A stretch of DNA of 64,000 bases from Nocardioides sp. cx-173 (GCF_021117365.1 NZ_CP088262.1:2685001-2749000); one strand, 5' to 3'; shown: positions 20,294 to 28,661, counted from the first letter of the stretch. Translations and numbers: made by a program. The notes: generated by a model from the letters alone, not told the origin.

Positions 20294-20653
20294 GCGAGAC
20301 GTCGTCACCGGCCCGCCCAGGTACGACGACAGGGCCAGCTCGGTGCGATCGGCGGTGGGCGGGATGAGCCGGGCGCGGGCGGCGGCGCCGACTAGGTCGC
20401 CCGTGCGGAGCCGGCCGGCGACGTGGGAGGCCAGGTCGAACAGCTCCTGCGCCCCGACGATGCCGGAGGAGACGCGCAGGCTCAGGGCCGCGTCGTGCGC
20501 CCCCTCGAGGTCTCCCTCGGCGATCGCGGCCACGAGCCGCCCCACGCGCTGCGGCAGGAGCCGGCGGTAGGTGTGCGCGAACCGCTCCATGAAGGGATGG
20601 TCCGCCACGTCCACCGCGAGCCGGTTGAGCGCGCTCGGGTCGAAGCCGCTCAT
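20156..20653 (-). CDS. Hpt-like domain protein lacking the phosphoacceptor histidine
   Basis: 165 residues, helical. The segment ALSLRVSSGIVGAQELFDLASHV aligns with the Hpt consensus AHxLKGSSxxxGAxxLxxL, but leucine stands where the phosphorylated histidine should be; the only nearby histidine is three residues earlier (GAHDAAL). The start ATG at 20653 overlaps the stop of sipW (ATGA). The last 46 codons run antisense to the response regulator's DNA-binding domain, an overlap of 138 nt. It may bind a receiver domain without transferring phosphate. The gene is supported by coupling to sipW and by the Hpt-like pattern; the exact C-terminus is less certain. Confidence 0.7.
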   Translation of the reverse strand: MSGFDPSALNRLAVDVADHPFMERFAHTYRRLLPQRVGRLVAAIAEGDLEGAHDAALSLRVSSGIVGAQELFDLASHVAGRLRTGDLVGAAARARLIPPTADRTELALSSYLGGPVTTSRLQRVHAVADAADGADQRGGLAELAPQVADMHLHEVGVGRPVGAPD

Positions 20654-21354
20654 GCGCCGACCGTCTCGTCCTTGTCGTCGGTGTCGTCGGTGTCGTCGTT
20701 GCGGCGACCCCAGATGCTGGTCAGGCCGAGGAGGATCAGGCCGCCGACGGCGACCCACTTCACGACATGGTGGACGACCGGTGACCGCATGGCGCGGATG
20801 ACATGGCCGACCTCGGGCACCACCGCCTGGAGCTCCCACACCGTGTCCTCCTCCAGGACTGCGGTCCAGGGGTCGACGTTCGGGTTGGCATCGCCCTTGG
20901 TGCGGATGGAGATGGTGCCGTCGGCGGCGCGGTCGACCTCGGTGATGCGGTGGGTCTCGACGCGGTGGTCCTCGATCGGGATCTGGTAGGAGATCACGTC
21001 GCCGACCTTGATGTCCGCGGCGGGGCGGGGCGCGGTCACCACGACGTCACCCGGCGAGATGCCGGGTTCCATGGAGCCGGTGAGCATCGTCGACGTGCGG
21101 TAGCCGAGCACGTGCGGCCCGATGGCCAGGAACAGGAACGCGACCAAGCTGACGACCATCAGCAGGCTGAGCAGCAGGCTCACCAGCCGGCGCAGCAGGC
21201 CCCGCCGGCGTGGGGGTTGGCTGCCCGCCCCCGACCCGTCCGATGACAGGGCCGAGGACGGGGGCTTGGGGACCGGGCGGGTGAACGGAGTGACGGCCGA
21301 GCGGGTGGTCGGGACCGCGCGGTGGCGGCCGCCGGCGGCGAGGGCGTGGCTCAT
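20650..21354 (-). CDS. sipW: Signal peptidase I, SipW (ER) type
   Basis: 234-residue membrane serine protease. A proline-rich N-terminus (about 1-50) is followed by one membrane helix (LVSLLLSLLMVVSLVAFLFLAI). The catalytic serine is in STMLTGSMEPGISPGDVV. The second catalytic residue is a histidine (RVETHRITEVDR) where classical bacterial signal peptidases have lysine, which defines the SipW/ER subtype. The conserved TKGDANPNVDPW motif is present. A second hydrophobic helix near the C-terminus (WVAVGGLILLGLTSIWG) is followed by an acidic DDTDDTDDKD tail. It is 73 nt downstream of the TasA-like gene, its likely substrate. Confidence 0.92.
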   Translation of the reverse strand: MSHALAAGGRHRAVPTTRSAVTPFTRPVPKPPSSALSSDGSGAGSQPPRRRGLLRRLVSLLLSLLMVVSLVAFLFLAIGPHVLGYRTSTMLTGSMEPGISPGDVVVTAPRPAADIKVGDVISYQIPIEDHRVETHRITEVDRAADGTISIRTKGDANPNVDPWTAVLEEDTVWELQAVVPEVGHVIRAMRSPVVHHVVKWVAVGGLILLGLTSIWGRRNDDTDDTDDKDETVGA

Positions 21355-21370
21355 GGTCTGCTCCTTCTCG

Positions 21371-21420
21371 GTCGGGCTCGGTCAGGCACTGTCAGGCCCT
21401 GTCAGGCCCGGTCGGTGGTG
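21371..21420. repeat. Five degenerate 10-bp tandem repeats between tasA-like gene and sipW
   Basis: Successive 10-mers gtcgggctcg, gtcaggcact, gtcaggccct, gtcaggcccg, gtcggtggtg fill most of the 73-bp gap. The three central copies share GTCAGGC. They could be a regulator site or a simple slippage product. Confidence 0.6.
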
Positions 21421-21427
21421 GGGCCGG

Positions 21428-22048
21428 TCACTTGTTGGCAGCGGCCCGCTGGGTCGCGTCGAAGGTGAAGGTGATGGCGTTGCTGAGGCCCTGGAAGGTG
21501 TTGTCCGCCGCGGTGGGCAGCGACAGCGTGATCCGCAGGTTCGCGGCCCGGCCGGCGGCGTTGAGAGCCGTGGTGGCCGCGCCGAGGTCGAGGTTGGTGC
21601 CGACCACGGGGCGGGCGGCGACGACGCTGCTGACGGTGCCGGTGCAGGTGAGCTCGTTGCTCGAGGGCGCCTTGACCCAGCCGGTGCCGCACAGGTCGAC
21701 GGCGAGCTGCAGGCCGTTGGCCTGGTCGCTGCTGAGCTTGTTGGCGGTGCCGGCGGTGGTGGTGAGCTTGACCGAGCCGAAGGCCTCGGTGTCGCTGGAG
21801 CGGTTCAGGACGACGGCGCGCTGGACGGTGTCGCCGGGGACCAGCTCGTTGGCGGCGACCGTGGTGCCGAGGGCGCTGTGCTGGGTGAGGTCGATATTGA
21901 CGTTGCCGGTGGCGACCGACTGGTTGGCCGTGGTCGTGTCGGTGAAGCCACCGAAGGTGCCCATGCCGGCGACGGAGGCGGCGCCGGCGACGAGGACGAC
22001 GGAGGCGAGGACCTTGGCGGAGGTGCCGTGGAGGGCGGGGGTGAACAT
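21428..22048 (-). CDS. TasA/camelysin (CalY)-like secreted protein
   Basis: 206-residue secreted protein. The signal region (VLASVVLVAGAASVAGMG) is followed by TFGGFTDTTTANQSVATGNVNIDL, the typical SipW-substrate N-terminus in which an FTD motif precedes the beta-sandwich. Two cysteines (VDLCGTGW, ELTCTG) may pair. In Bacillus, TasA/CalY proteins form biofilm fibres or surface metalloproteases after SipW cleavage; here the function is inferred from family and neighbours. ATG 22048 follows AAGGAG. A 284-bp leader region separates it from glnE upstream. Confidence 0.85.
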   Translation of the reverse strand: MFTPALHGTSAKVLASVVLVAGAASVAGMGTFGGFTDTTTANQSVATGNVNIDLTQHSALGTTVAANELVPGDTVQRAVVLNRSSDTEAFGSVKLTTTAGTANKLSSDQANGLQLAVDLCGTGWVKAPSSNELTCTGTVSSVVAARPVVGTNLDLGAATTALNAAGRAANLRITLSLPTAADNTFQGLSNAITFTFDATQRAAANK

Positions 22049-22138
22049 GAGGTGCTCCTTGGGGTTCTGGGTTGTGAGGGGGTTTCCCTGATGACCAGAA
22101 CTCTGCCGGGACCAGATCAAGGCTCCCGATGGCGAACT

Positions 22139-22155
22139 CCTCAGGTTTCCTCAAG
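22139..22155. promoter_or_regulatory. CTCAGG/CTCAAG repeats upstream of TasA-like gene
   Basis: CCTCAGG at 22139 and CCTCAAG at 22149 lie about 90 nt upstream of the TasA-like start, spaced 10 bp. They resemble the CTCAAG repeats in front of the response regulator gene, suggesting that the same regulator binds both places. Confidence 0.4.
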
Positions 22156-22246
22156 CAACCCGCAAGGATCCCGGCCCCGCTCGTGAGCCAGGCCACAGGC
22201 CGTCGGCGCCCGGGCGCCGTGTGGGCAAGGCCCAGACGCAAGCGAA

Positions 22247-22286
22247 CCAGGACGCGACCCCTGGGGGGCAGTCGGCCGCGTCCTGG
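22247..22286 (-). terminator. Hairpin downstream of glnE
   Basis: Perfect 10-bp arms CCAGGACGCG (22247-22256) and CGCGTCCTGG (22277-22286) with a 20-nt loop, about 47 nt past the glnE stop. On the minus strand it is followed by TTCGCTTG. A competing partner for one arm, GGTCGCGTCC at 22309-22318, could form an alternative helix with GGACGCGACC at 22250-22259. Confidence 0.55.
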
Positions 22287-22332
22287 CTCTGAGCCGATTC
22301 TCTCACAGGTCGCGTCCAGAAGCCCGATGTGC

Positions 22333-25308
22333 TCAGCTCCAGAAGACCCGCTCGACCACCCCACTCGCGCGGCGCATGCGGCGCAGGTAGTCGTTGACCA
22401 TCTCGTCCGTCGCCCCGGCCGGGTAGCCGAGCACCCGTGCGACGGCCGCCCGCTGCCGCGGGTCGCGGGGCAGCTCGTCTCCCGGCTTGCCGCGGACCAG
22501 CGTGACGGCGTTGCGCACCCGGCTCACCGAGCGCCAGCCCTCGGCGAGCACCGCGGCGTCCTCCTCGGAGATCAGCCCGGCCTCGCTCGCCCCCGCCAGC
22601 GCGCCGAGCGTCTGCGGCGTACGCAGCCCGGGGACCCGGCCGGCGTGCTGCATCTGCAGCAGCTGGACGGTCCACTCGATGTCGGCGAGGCCGCCGCGGC
22701 CCAGCTTGAGGTGGAGCTTCGGATCGGCGCCGCGCGGAAGCCGCTCGTGGTCGATGCGGGCCTTGATCCGGCGCACCTCGACGACGTCGTCCTGCGAGAT
22801 GCCCTCGGCAGGGAACCGCAGCGGGTCGATGAGCTCGGTGAAGCGCCGGCGCACGTCGGCGTCGCCCACGACCGCGTCGGCGCGCAGGAGCGCCTGCGCC
22901 TCCCACACCTTCGACCACTTCGCGTAGTAGGCGGCATAGGAGTCCAGCGTGCGCACCAGCGCACCCTGCTTGCCCTCGGGCCGCAGGTCGGCGTCGACCT
23001 GCAGCGGTGGGTCGCCGCCGGGAAGCGCGAGAAGGCGGCGGATCTCGTGGGCGACCGCCTGCGCGTACGACGTCGCCTGCTGCAGGTCGGCGCCCGGCAC
23101 CGGCTCGTGCACGAACAGCACGTCGGCGTCGCTGGAGTAGGAGAGCTCGAAGCCGCCGTAGCGGCCCATCGCGATGATGGCGATCCGCGTGGGGCTCTCC
23201 GCGAGCCCGCGCTGCTCGCGCACGGTGCGCGCGGCGACGTGCAGCGTCGCCTCGAGCGTGGCGTCGGTCAGCCGCGAGAGCCCCTGTCCCACGTCGGCGA
23301 CGTCGGTGAGGCCCAGCGCGTCGCCCGCCGCGATCCGGTAGAGCTCGCGGCGGCGTACGGCGCGGATGGCGCGCACCGCCTTCTCGAGGTCCTCGTGGCG
23401 CCCCGCGGCGGCCAGCATCTCCTGCGCGACCGGGTCCGCCGCCCGCGGGCTCAGGTCCTCCCCGAGCATCTGCACGCCGAGAGGCTCGCGCTCCAGCAGG
23501 CTGGTCACGTAGCGCGACGAGGACAGCAGGTGCGCCAGCCGCTCGGCCACCTGGCCCTCGTCGCGCAGGGTCTTGAGGTACCACGGGGTGCGGCCGAGGG
23601 CCTCGCTGATCCGCCGGAAGCCGAACAGGCCGGCGTCCGGGTCGGGTCCCTCGGCGAACCAGTCCAGCATCGCCGGCAGCAGCGCCCGCTGGATCGTGGC
23701 CGTCCGCGACACCCCGCTGGTGAGCGCCTCCAGGTGCCGCAGGGCCGCCTTGGGGTCGTCGTAGCCCAGCGCCGCGAGGCGCGCCCCGGCCGCCTCGGAG
23801 GACAGTCGCGCCTCGGGACCCGGGATGCTGGCGACCGCGGTGAGCAGCGGGCGGTAGAACAGCTTCTCGTGCAGGCGCCGCACCTCGCGGCGGTGGTGCT
23901 CCCAGGCGCGGTCGAGCGACTGGACCGGCTCCTTGAGGAAGCCCATGCTGCGCCCGAGCCGCCGCAGCGAGCGCTCGTCGGAGGGCACGACGTGGATGCG
24001 CCGCAGCTGGAAGAGCTGGATGCGGTGCTCGAGGGTCCGCAGGAACGAGTACGCCTCGTGCAGCGCCTCCCCGTCCTCGCGCCCGACGTACCCGCGCTCG
24101 GTCAGCGTCGCCAGGGCGCTGAGGGTCGTCGGCCGCCGGATCTCCTCGTCCATGCGGCCGTGCACGAGCTGCAGCAGCTGGACCGCGAACTCCACGTCGC
24201 GCAGCCCGCCGGAGCCGAGCTTGAGCTGGCGGTCGGCCTCGCGGGCCGGGATGTGCTCGACGACGCGGCGCCGCATCGCCTGCGCGTCGGCGACGAAGCC
24301 CTCCCGCTCGGCGGCACGCCAGACCATCGGCGAGACCATCTCGACGTACTCCCGACCCAGGGCCAGGTCGCCGGCGACCGGGCGGGCCTTGAGCAGCGCC
24401 TGGAACTCCCAGGTCTTGGCCCACCGCTCGTAGTAGCCCCGGTGGCTCGCCAGGGTCCGCACCAGCGGGCCGGCCTTGCCCTCGGGGCGCAGGGCGGCGT
24501 CGACCGGCCAGATCGTCCCCTCGCCGGTGTGGTCGGAGCAGACCCGGATCAGCTGGCTGGCCAGCTGGGTGGCGGCGCGCAACGCGGCCTGCTCGTCGGC
24601 GCCGTCGACCGGCTCGTAGACGAAGATGACGTCCACGTCGGAGACGTAGTTGAGCTCGTGGCCGCCCAGCTTGCCCATGGCGATGACGCCCAGGCGCGCG
24701 AGGGCGCTCGTCTCCCCCACGCGCTGCCGGGCGATCGCCAGCGCCGCCTCGAGGGTGGCGGCGGCCAGGTCGGAGAGCTCGGCGGCCGCGTCGTCGATGC
24801 CGACGTCGTGGGCCAGGTCGCGCGCCGCGAGCCGCAGGAGCACCCGGCGGTACTCCACGCGCAGGGCGTCGACCCCTTCTCCGTCGGGCAGCGTGGCCGT
24901 GGGCTGCTCGTCGCCCGGGTCCGCGCCGACGGCCGCCAGCAGCTGCTCCCGTACGGCGAACGCCGGCGGGCGGGTGGACCCCAGGAGGGGGTCGGTGAGC
25001 TCGCGCCACTGCTCCGGGTGTCGCACCAGGTGGTCGGCCAGCGCGGTGCTGGCCCCGAGCACCGAGAGCAGCCGCATGGCGGTGCCCTCGTCGTCGACGA
25101 GCGCCTCGAGCAGCTGGTCGGGGTCGTCGACGCTCTCGTGCAGCCTGACGAGCTCGTGCAGCGCGATGTCGGGGTCGGCCGTGCGGCCCATCAGCGCCAG
25201 GAGCGGGTCCGCCGCGCCACCGAGCACGGCAAGGTGGGCCAGCGCGGCGTCGGTGTCGATGAACCCGAGCCGCAGCAGGCTGCCCTTGGTCGTGCTCGCG
25301 CGGATCAC
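22333..25308 (-). CDS. glnE: Bifunctional glutamine synthetase adenylyltransferase/deadenylyltransferase
   Basis: 991-residue enzyme that adenylylates and deadenylylates glutamine synthetase in response to nitrogen status. Two nucleotidyltransferase domains are visible, each with a G-(S/D)xDxD site: GGHELNYVSDVDVIFVYEP in the N-terminal half and GGFELSYSSDADVLFVHEP in the C-terminal half. Each is followed by a helical GlnD-UR-UTase-like region (RQLKLGSGGLRDVEFAVQLLQL; LHLKLGRGGLADIEWTVQLLQM). The GTG at 25308 overlaps the TGA of the upstream amidotransferase gene (GTGA), and VIRASTTKGSLLRLGF is the usual N-terminus. The gene order glnA2-glnE is conserved in actinobacteria. Confidence 0.95.
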   Translation of the reverse strand: MIRASTTKGSLLRLGFIDTDAALAHLAVLGGAADPLLALMGRTADPDIALHELVRLHESVDDPDQLLEALVDDEGTAMRLLSVLGASTALADHLVRHPEQWRELTDPLLGSTRPPAFAVREQLLAAVGADPGDEQPTATLPDGEGVDALRVEYRRVLLRLAARDLAHDVGIDDAAAELSDLAAATLEAALAIARQRVGETSALARLGVIAMGKLGGHELNYVSDVDVIFVYEPVDGADEQAALRAATQLASQLIRVCSDHTGEGTIWPVDAALRPEGKAGPLVRTLASHRGYYERWAKTWEFQALLKARPVAGDLALGREYVEMVSPMVWRAAEREGFVADAQAMRRRVVEHIPAREADRQLKLGSGGLRDVEFAVQLLQLVHGRMDEEIRRPTTLSALATLTERGYVGREDGEALHEAYSFLRTLEHRIQLFQLRRIHVVPSDERSLRRLGRSMGFLKEPVQSLDRAWEHHRREVRRLHEKLFYRPLLTAVASIPGPEARLSSEAAGARLAALGYDDPKAALRHLEALTSGVSRTATIQRALLPAMLDWFAEGPDPDAGLFGFRRISEALGRTPWYLKTLRDEGQVAERLAHLLSSSRYVTSLLEREPLGVQMLGEDLSPRAADPVAQEMLAAAGRHEDLEKAVRAIRAVRRRELYRIAAGDALGLTDVADVGQGLSRLTDATLEATLHVAARTVREQRGLAESPTRIAIIAMGRYGGFELSYSSDADVLFVHEPVPGADLQQATSYAQAVAHEIRRLLALPGGDPPLQVDADLRPEGKQGALVRTLDSYAAYYAKWSKVWEAQALLRADAVVGDADVRRRFTELIDPLRFPAEGISQDDVVEVRRIKARIDHERLPRGADPKLHLKLGRGGLADIEWTVQLLQMQHAGRVPGLRTPQTLGALAGASEAGLISEEDAAVLAEGWRSVSRVRNAVTLVRGKPGDELPRDPRQRAAVARVLGYPAGATDEMVNDYLRRMRRASGVVERVFWS

Positions 25309-26033
25309 GCGCCACCGGACCGAGGGGCCCACGGAGCAACGATCTCGGCCCACGCGAAGGCCAGCGGACGCCAGGCCTGCGTGAGCTCGTCGGCGGCCGC
25401 CTCGACGGCGGACAGCAGTGCCTCCTGGTCCACGCCGCGCAGGACGTGGGCCTCGCGCTCGTCCTCGGCCCACGGGCGCAGGGTTTGCGCGTCGACCTCG
25501 GGGTGCAGCTGGAGGCCCCACATGCGGGGGCCGAACCGCGCCGCCTGGAGCTCACCGGCGGGGGTCTCGGCCAGGACGGCGGCGCCGTCGGGCAGCCGGG
25601 TGACCACGTCGTCGTTCCAGTGCACGCCCCGGCGCCACGAGGCGACGGGCGCCGTGAGCTCGTCGGCGGCCGCCTCGCGGGTCCAGCCGACCTCGAGCAG
25701 GCCCAGCTGCTGCCCTCGGGGGTTGCGCTCGACCCGGCCACCCAGGGCGGAGGCCACCAGCTGGTGGCCCAGACAGATCCCCAGGGTCGGCAGGCCCGTC
25801 TCTCGCGCCTCGCGCAGCCGCTCCTTGAGCGGAGCGAACCACGGCACCGAGTCGTCCTCAGCGGACTGCGGCCCGCCGAGGACCAGCAGCGCGTCGTACC
25901 CGGCCGGATCGGGCAGGGGCTCACCGGCGTAGGGCCGCGCGACCTCCAGGCTGCAGCCGGCCTCACGCAGCCAGTCGCCGACGAGCGCGGGCGGGCACTC
26001 GTCCTCGTGCTGGACGACCAGGACCGACGGCAT
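25305..26033 (-). CDS. Class I glutamine amidotransferase
   Basis: 242-residue protein with a triad glutaminase fold. The nucleophile elbow is in LGICLGHQLVASALGG (Cys), and the His-Glu pair is in WGLQLHPEVDAQ. The early VLGGPQSAEDDSVPW loop is typical of the stand-alone GMP-synthase-like class I family (YfeJ/GuaA-like). It hydrolyses glutamine or a gamma-glutamyl substrate; the acceptor is unknown. It lies 9 nt downstream of glnA2 and is coupled to glnE by GTGA, so a role linked to glutamine pools is likely. Confidence 0.87.
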   Translation of the reverse strand: MPSVLVVQHEDECPPALVGDWLREAGCSLEVARPYAGEPLPDPAGYDALLVLGGPQSAEDDSVPWFAPLKERLREARETGLPTLGICLGHQLVASALGGRVERNPRGQQLGLLEVGWTREAAADELTAPVASWRRGVHWNDDVVTRLPDGAAVLAETPAGELQAARFGPRMWGLQLHPEVDAQTLRPWAEDEREAHVLRGVDQEALLSAVEAAADELTQAWRPLAFAWAEIVAPWAPRSGGA

Positions 26034-26042
26034 GGCGACCGG

Positions 26043-27383
26043 TCAGATCACCGGCAGCATCTGGTCGCGCTCGAAGGTGGAGACCTGGCCGCGGTACTCG
26101 TCCCACTCGGCGCGCTTGTTGCGCAGGAAGAAGTCGAAGACATGCTCCCCCAGGGTCTCCGCCAGCAGCTCGGAATCCTCGGCGATCGCGATGGCGTTCT
26201 GCAGGCTCGTGGGCAGCGGCTCGATGCCGAGGCTGGTGCGCTCACGCTCCGTCAGCGACCAGACGTCGTCCTCGGCCTCACGCGGCAGCTCGTAGCCCTC
26301 CTCGATCCCCTTCATCCCGGCCGCGAGCACGGCGGCGTAGGCCAGGTAGGGGTTGCAGGCGGCGTCGAGGGTGCGCAGCTCGATCCGCGTCGACTGGCCC
26401 TTGAGGGGCTTGTACATCGGGACCCGGATCATCGCGGAGCGGTTGTTGTGGCCCCAGCAGATGTAGGACGGAGCCTCGCTGCCGAACATCATCCGCTTGT
26501 AGCTGTTGACCCACTGGTTGGTGACGACGCTGATCTCGCGCGCGTGGGTGAGGATGCCGGCGATGAACTGCCGGCCGATCTTGGAGAGCTGGTACTCCGC
26601 GCCGGGCTCGTAGAAGGCGTTCTCGTCGCCCTCGAAGAGCGAGACGTGGGTGTGCATGCCGGAGCCGGGGTGGGTCGTGAACGGCTTGGGCATGAACGTC
26701 GCCCAGACGCCCTGGCTCAGGGCGACCTCACGGATGACGGTGCGGAAGGTCATCACGTTGTCGGCCGTGGTGAGCGCGTCGGCGTAGCGCAGGTCGATCT
26801 CCTGCTGGCCCGGGCCGTGCTCGTGGTGGCTGAACTCCACGGAGATGCCCATCGACTCCAGCATGCTGATCGCCTCGCGGCGGAAGTCGGCCCCACGCGA
26901 CTGGGCGGTGTGGTCGAAGTAGCCGCTGCGGTCGACCGGCACCGGCTCGGCGCCGGGCACCGGGCTGTCCTTGAACAGGTAGAACTCGATCTCGGGGTGG
27001 GTGTAGAAGGTGAACCCCTTGTCGGCGGCCTTGCTCAGGGTGCGCTTGAGGACGTTGCGCGGGTCGGCGTACGACGGGGCGCCGTCGGGCATCACGATGT
27101 CGCAGAACATCCGCGCGGTCGACGGGCCGTCACCCTCGCGCCACGGCAGGATCTGGAAGGTCGAGGGGTCCGGCTTGGCCAGCATGTCGGACTCGTAGAC
27201 CCGCGCGAAGCCCTCGATCGAGGAGCCGTCGAAGCCGATCCCCTCGGAGAAGGCGCCCTCGAGCTCGGCCGGCGCGATCGCGACCGACTTCAGGGAGCCC
27301 AACACGTCGGTGAACCACAGCCGCACGAAGCGGACGTCACGCTCCTCGAGAGCGCGGAGTACGAAGTCCTCTTGCTTGCCCAT
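26043..27383 (-). CDS. glnA2: Type I glutamine synthetase, GlnA2 subtype
   Basis: 446-residue glutamine synthetase (glutamate + NH3 + ATP to glutamine). Signatures: GFDGSSIEGFARVYESDM, the ATP/metal region EFSHHEHGPGQQEIDLRYADAL, and KPFTTHPGSGMHTHVSL. Length and sequence fit the GlnA2 (GSI-alpha) subgroup rather than the 470-residue GlnA1. At the position of the adenylylated tyrosine (NLYDL in GlnA1) this protein has DVWSL, so it should not be adenylylated although glnE is in the same operon. The start is an ATG at 27383. Confidence 0.94.
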   Translation of the reverse strand: MGKQEDFVLRALEERDVRFVRLWFTDVLGSLKSVAIAPAELEGAFSEGIGFDGSSIEGFARVYESDMLAKPDPSTFQILPWREGDGPSTARMFCDIVMPDGAPSYADPRNVLKRTLSKAADKGFTFYTHPEIEFYLFKDSPVPGAEPVPVDRSGYFDHTAQSRGADFRREAISMLESMGISVEFSHHEHGPGQQEIDLRYADALTTADNVMTFRTVIREVALSQGVWATFMPKPFTTHPGSGMHTHVSLFEGDENAFYEPGAEYQLSKIGRQFIAGILTHAREISVVTNQWVNSYKRMMFGSEAPSYICWGHNNRSAMIRVPMYKPLKGQSTRIELRTLDAACNPYLAYAAVLAAGMKGIEEGYELPREAEDDVWSLTERERTSLGIEPLPTSLQNAIAIAEDSELLAETLGEHVFDFFLRNKRAEWDEYRGQVSTFERDQMLPVI

Positions 27384-27463
27384 GTGGCCAGCCTAGGGCC
27401 AGGCGCACCCGACCGGTGGCCAGGTGGGCCCTTGCGGACGCCGCCCCTCGTGGGGCCGGTGTG

Positions 27464-27847
27464 TCAACGAGTCAGTCTCGCGACGCAGACCTCTCCGCTG
27501 GCCGGCGTGGCGGTCACGATGAAGGTGTCGCTGCCGTTCTCGTCCCCGGCCACGTCGACGTCGAGCTCGGCGTCGGAGTCGGTACGTCGCTCGCCCTCGA
27601 GCAGGACGGCGTCCCCCTGCTCCACGACGATCCGCCAGGTCTCGTCCGGGGACTCGCTCGTCAGCTCGTAGGAGACCTCGAGTTGGCCGTCGTCCTTCTC
27701 CACGCTCAGCTCGTAGGAGACCGGTCCGCAGTCGCCGCGCTCGCGGGTGGTGCCGCCCGCGTCGTCGCGCAGGATCAACCAGCCGCCGATCACCACCGCC
27801 GCCACCACCACGACCACGCCGATCGCGATCAGGACCGTCCGATTCAT
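27464..27847 (-). CDS. Small membrane-anchored hypothetical protein
   Basis: 127 residues. One N-terminal membrane helix (VLIAIGVVVVVAAVVIGGWLIL) is followed by an acidic extracellular beta-rich domain with two cysteines (GDCGPVS, EVCVAR). It is not recognised as a named family. It lies upstream of glnA2 on the same strand with an 80-nt gap, so it may be transcribed separately. Confidence 0.7.
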   Translation of the reverse strand: MNRTVLIAIGVVVVVAAVVIGGWLILRDDAGGTTRERGDCGPVSYELSVEKDDGQLEVSYELTSESPDETWRIVVEQGDAVLLEGERRTDSDAELDVDVAGDENGSDTFIVTATPASGEVCVARLTR

Positions 27848-27937
27848 GCCGTCACCTCCGTCGCCCTTTCATAGTGACACAGGGTGACCAAGGTCACTCG
27901 CGGGCACGGGCCCGCCGGTGCCCCGGGAGCGCTCGGC

Positions 27938-28588
27938 TCAGCGGCGACCGCAGACGTTGACGTCCTGCGAGCCCAGCACGCCGTTGTGGGCGCGGCGCAT
28001 CGGCGCCATCGCCCGCTGCGTCGTGCGGACGAACGCCAGGGTCCCGGCGGTCGGTCCGTGCACGCCCGGCACGGTCACCTTGCGGGTGATCACGCGCAGC
28101 GTCGTACGGCGGTCCTCGGTGCCGGCCCAGCACGCCGAGGCCCACTGCTTGCGGCGCGCCTGAGCGACGGTGACCGCCTCCCCCACCGGCGCCTTGCGGT
28201 AGCGGAACGCCACGTGGGTGACGTAGTTGGTGCGTCCCTCCCACGGCGCGGCGACCGAGACCGAGAGGCCGCGCGTGCGCCCCTCGGGCACCCGGAAGCT
28301 CACCCGGCCGTCGACGACCCTCTTCGCCTTCGACGTCCAGACGTCCGGCTCACCGTCCTCGTCGAACACCGCGCTGTAGACGCGCAGCCGGCATCCCTCA
28401 CAGGCCGGGGCCCGCAACGTCACCCGCTGGGTCGCGGCGTGCTCGGTGCTCACACCGGCGGCCTCCGCCGGCGCCATCCCCTGCGCCGAGCCCGTTGCCG
28501 GGCCGATCAGACCCACGGCCAGCACGAGCGGCAGTGCCGCCATCGCGCCCAGGGTGGCCAGTCGTCGTACCCACGTCAGCCGAGTCAT
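27938..28588 (-). CDS. Secreted hypothetical protein
   Basis: 216 residues with a signal peptide (basic MTRLTWVRRLAT, hydrophobic LGAMAALPLVLAVGLIG, probable cleavage after an Ala-x-Ala such as AEAAG). The mature part has paired cysteines in APACEGCRLRVYS and single ones in SACWAG and VNVCGRR. A beta-rich domain follows the cysteine pair. No family is recognised. The gene stands alone between nadE and the small membrane protein. Confidence 0.72.
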   Translation of the reverse strand: MTRLTWVRRLATLGAMAALPLVLAVGLIGPATGSAQGMAPAEAAGVSTEHAATQRVTLRAPACEGCRLRVYSAVFDEDGEPDVWTSKAKRVVDGRVSFRVPEGRTRGLSVSVAAPWEGRTNYVTHVAFRYRKAPVGEAVTVAQARRKQWASACWAGTEDRRTTLRVITRKVTVPGVHGPTAGTLAFVRTTQRAMAPMRRAHNGVLGSQDVNVCGRR

Positions 28589-28661
28589 CGTGTCGTCTCC
28601 TTGGTCGGAAGGTGTTGTCCTCAGGGAGACGCCGCGTGCGAGGGAGAAGTTGTGGCCGAGA

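Noticed and set aside
22151..25966. A 1271-codon minus-strand frame overlapping glnE in another phase
   Set aside because: Arg/Ala/Pro-rich shadow; the real glnE and amidotransferase frames have complete domain motifs and coupled GTGA junction.
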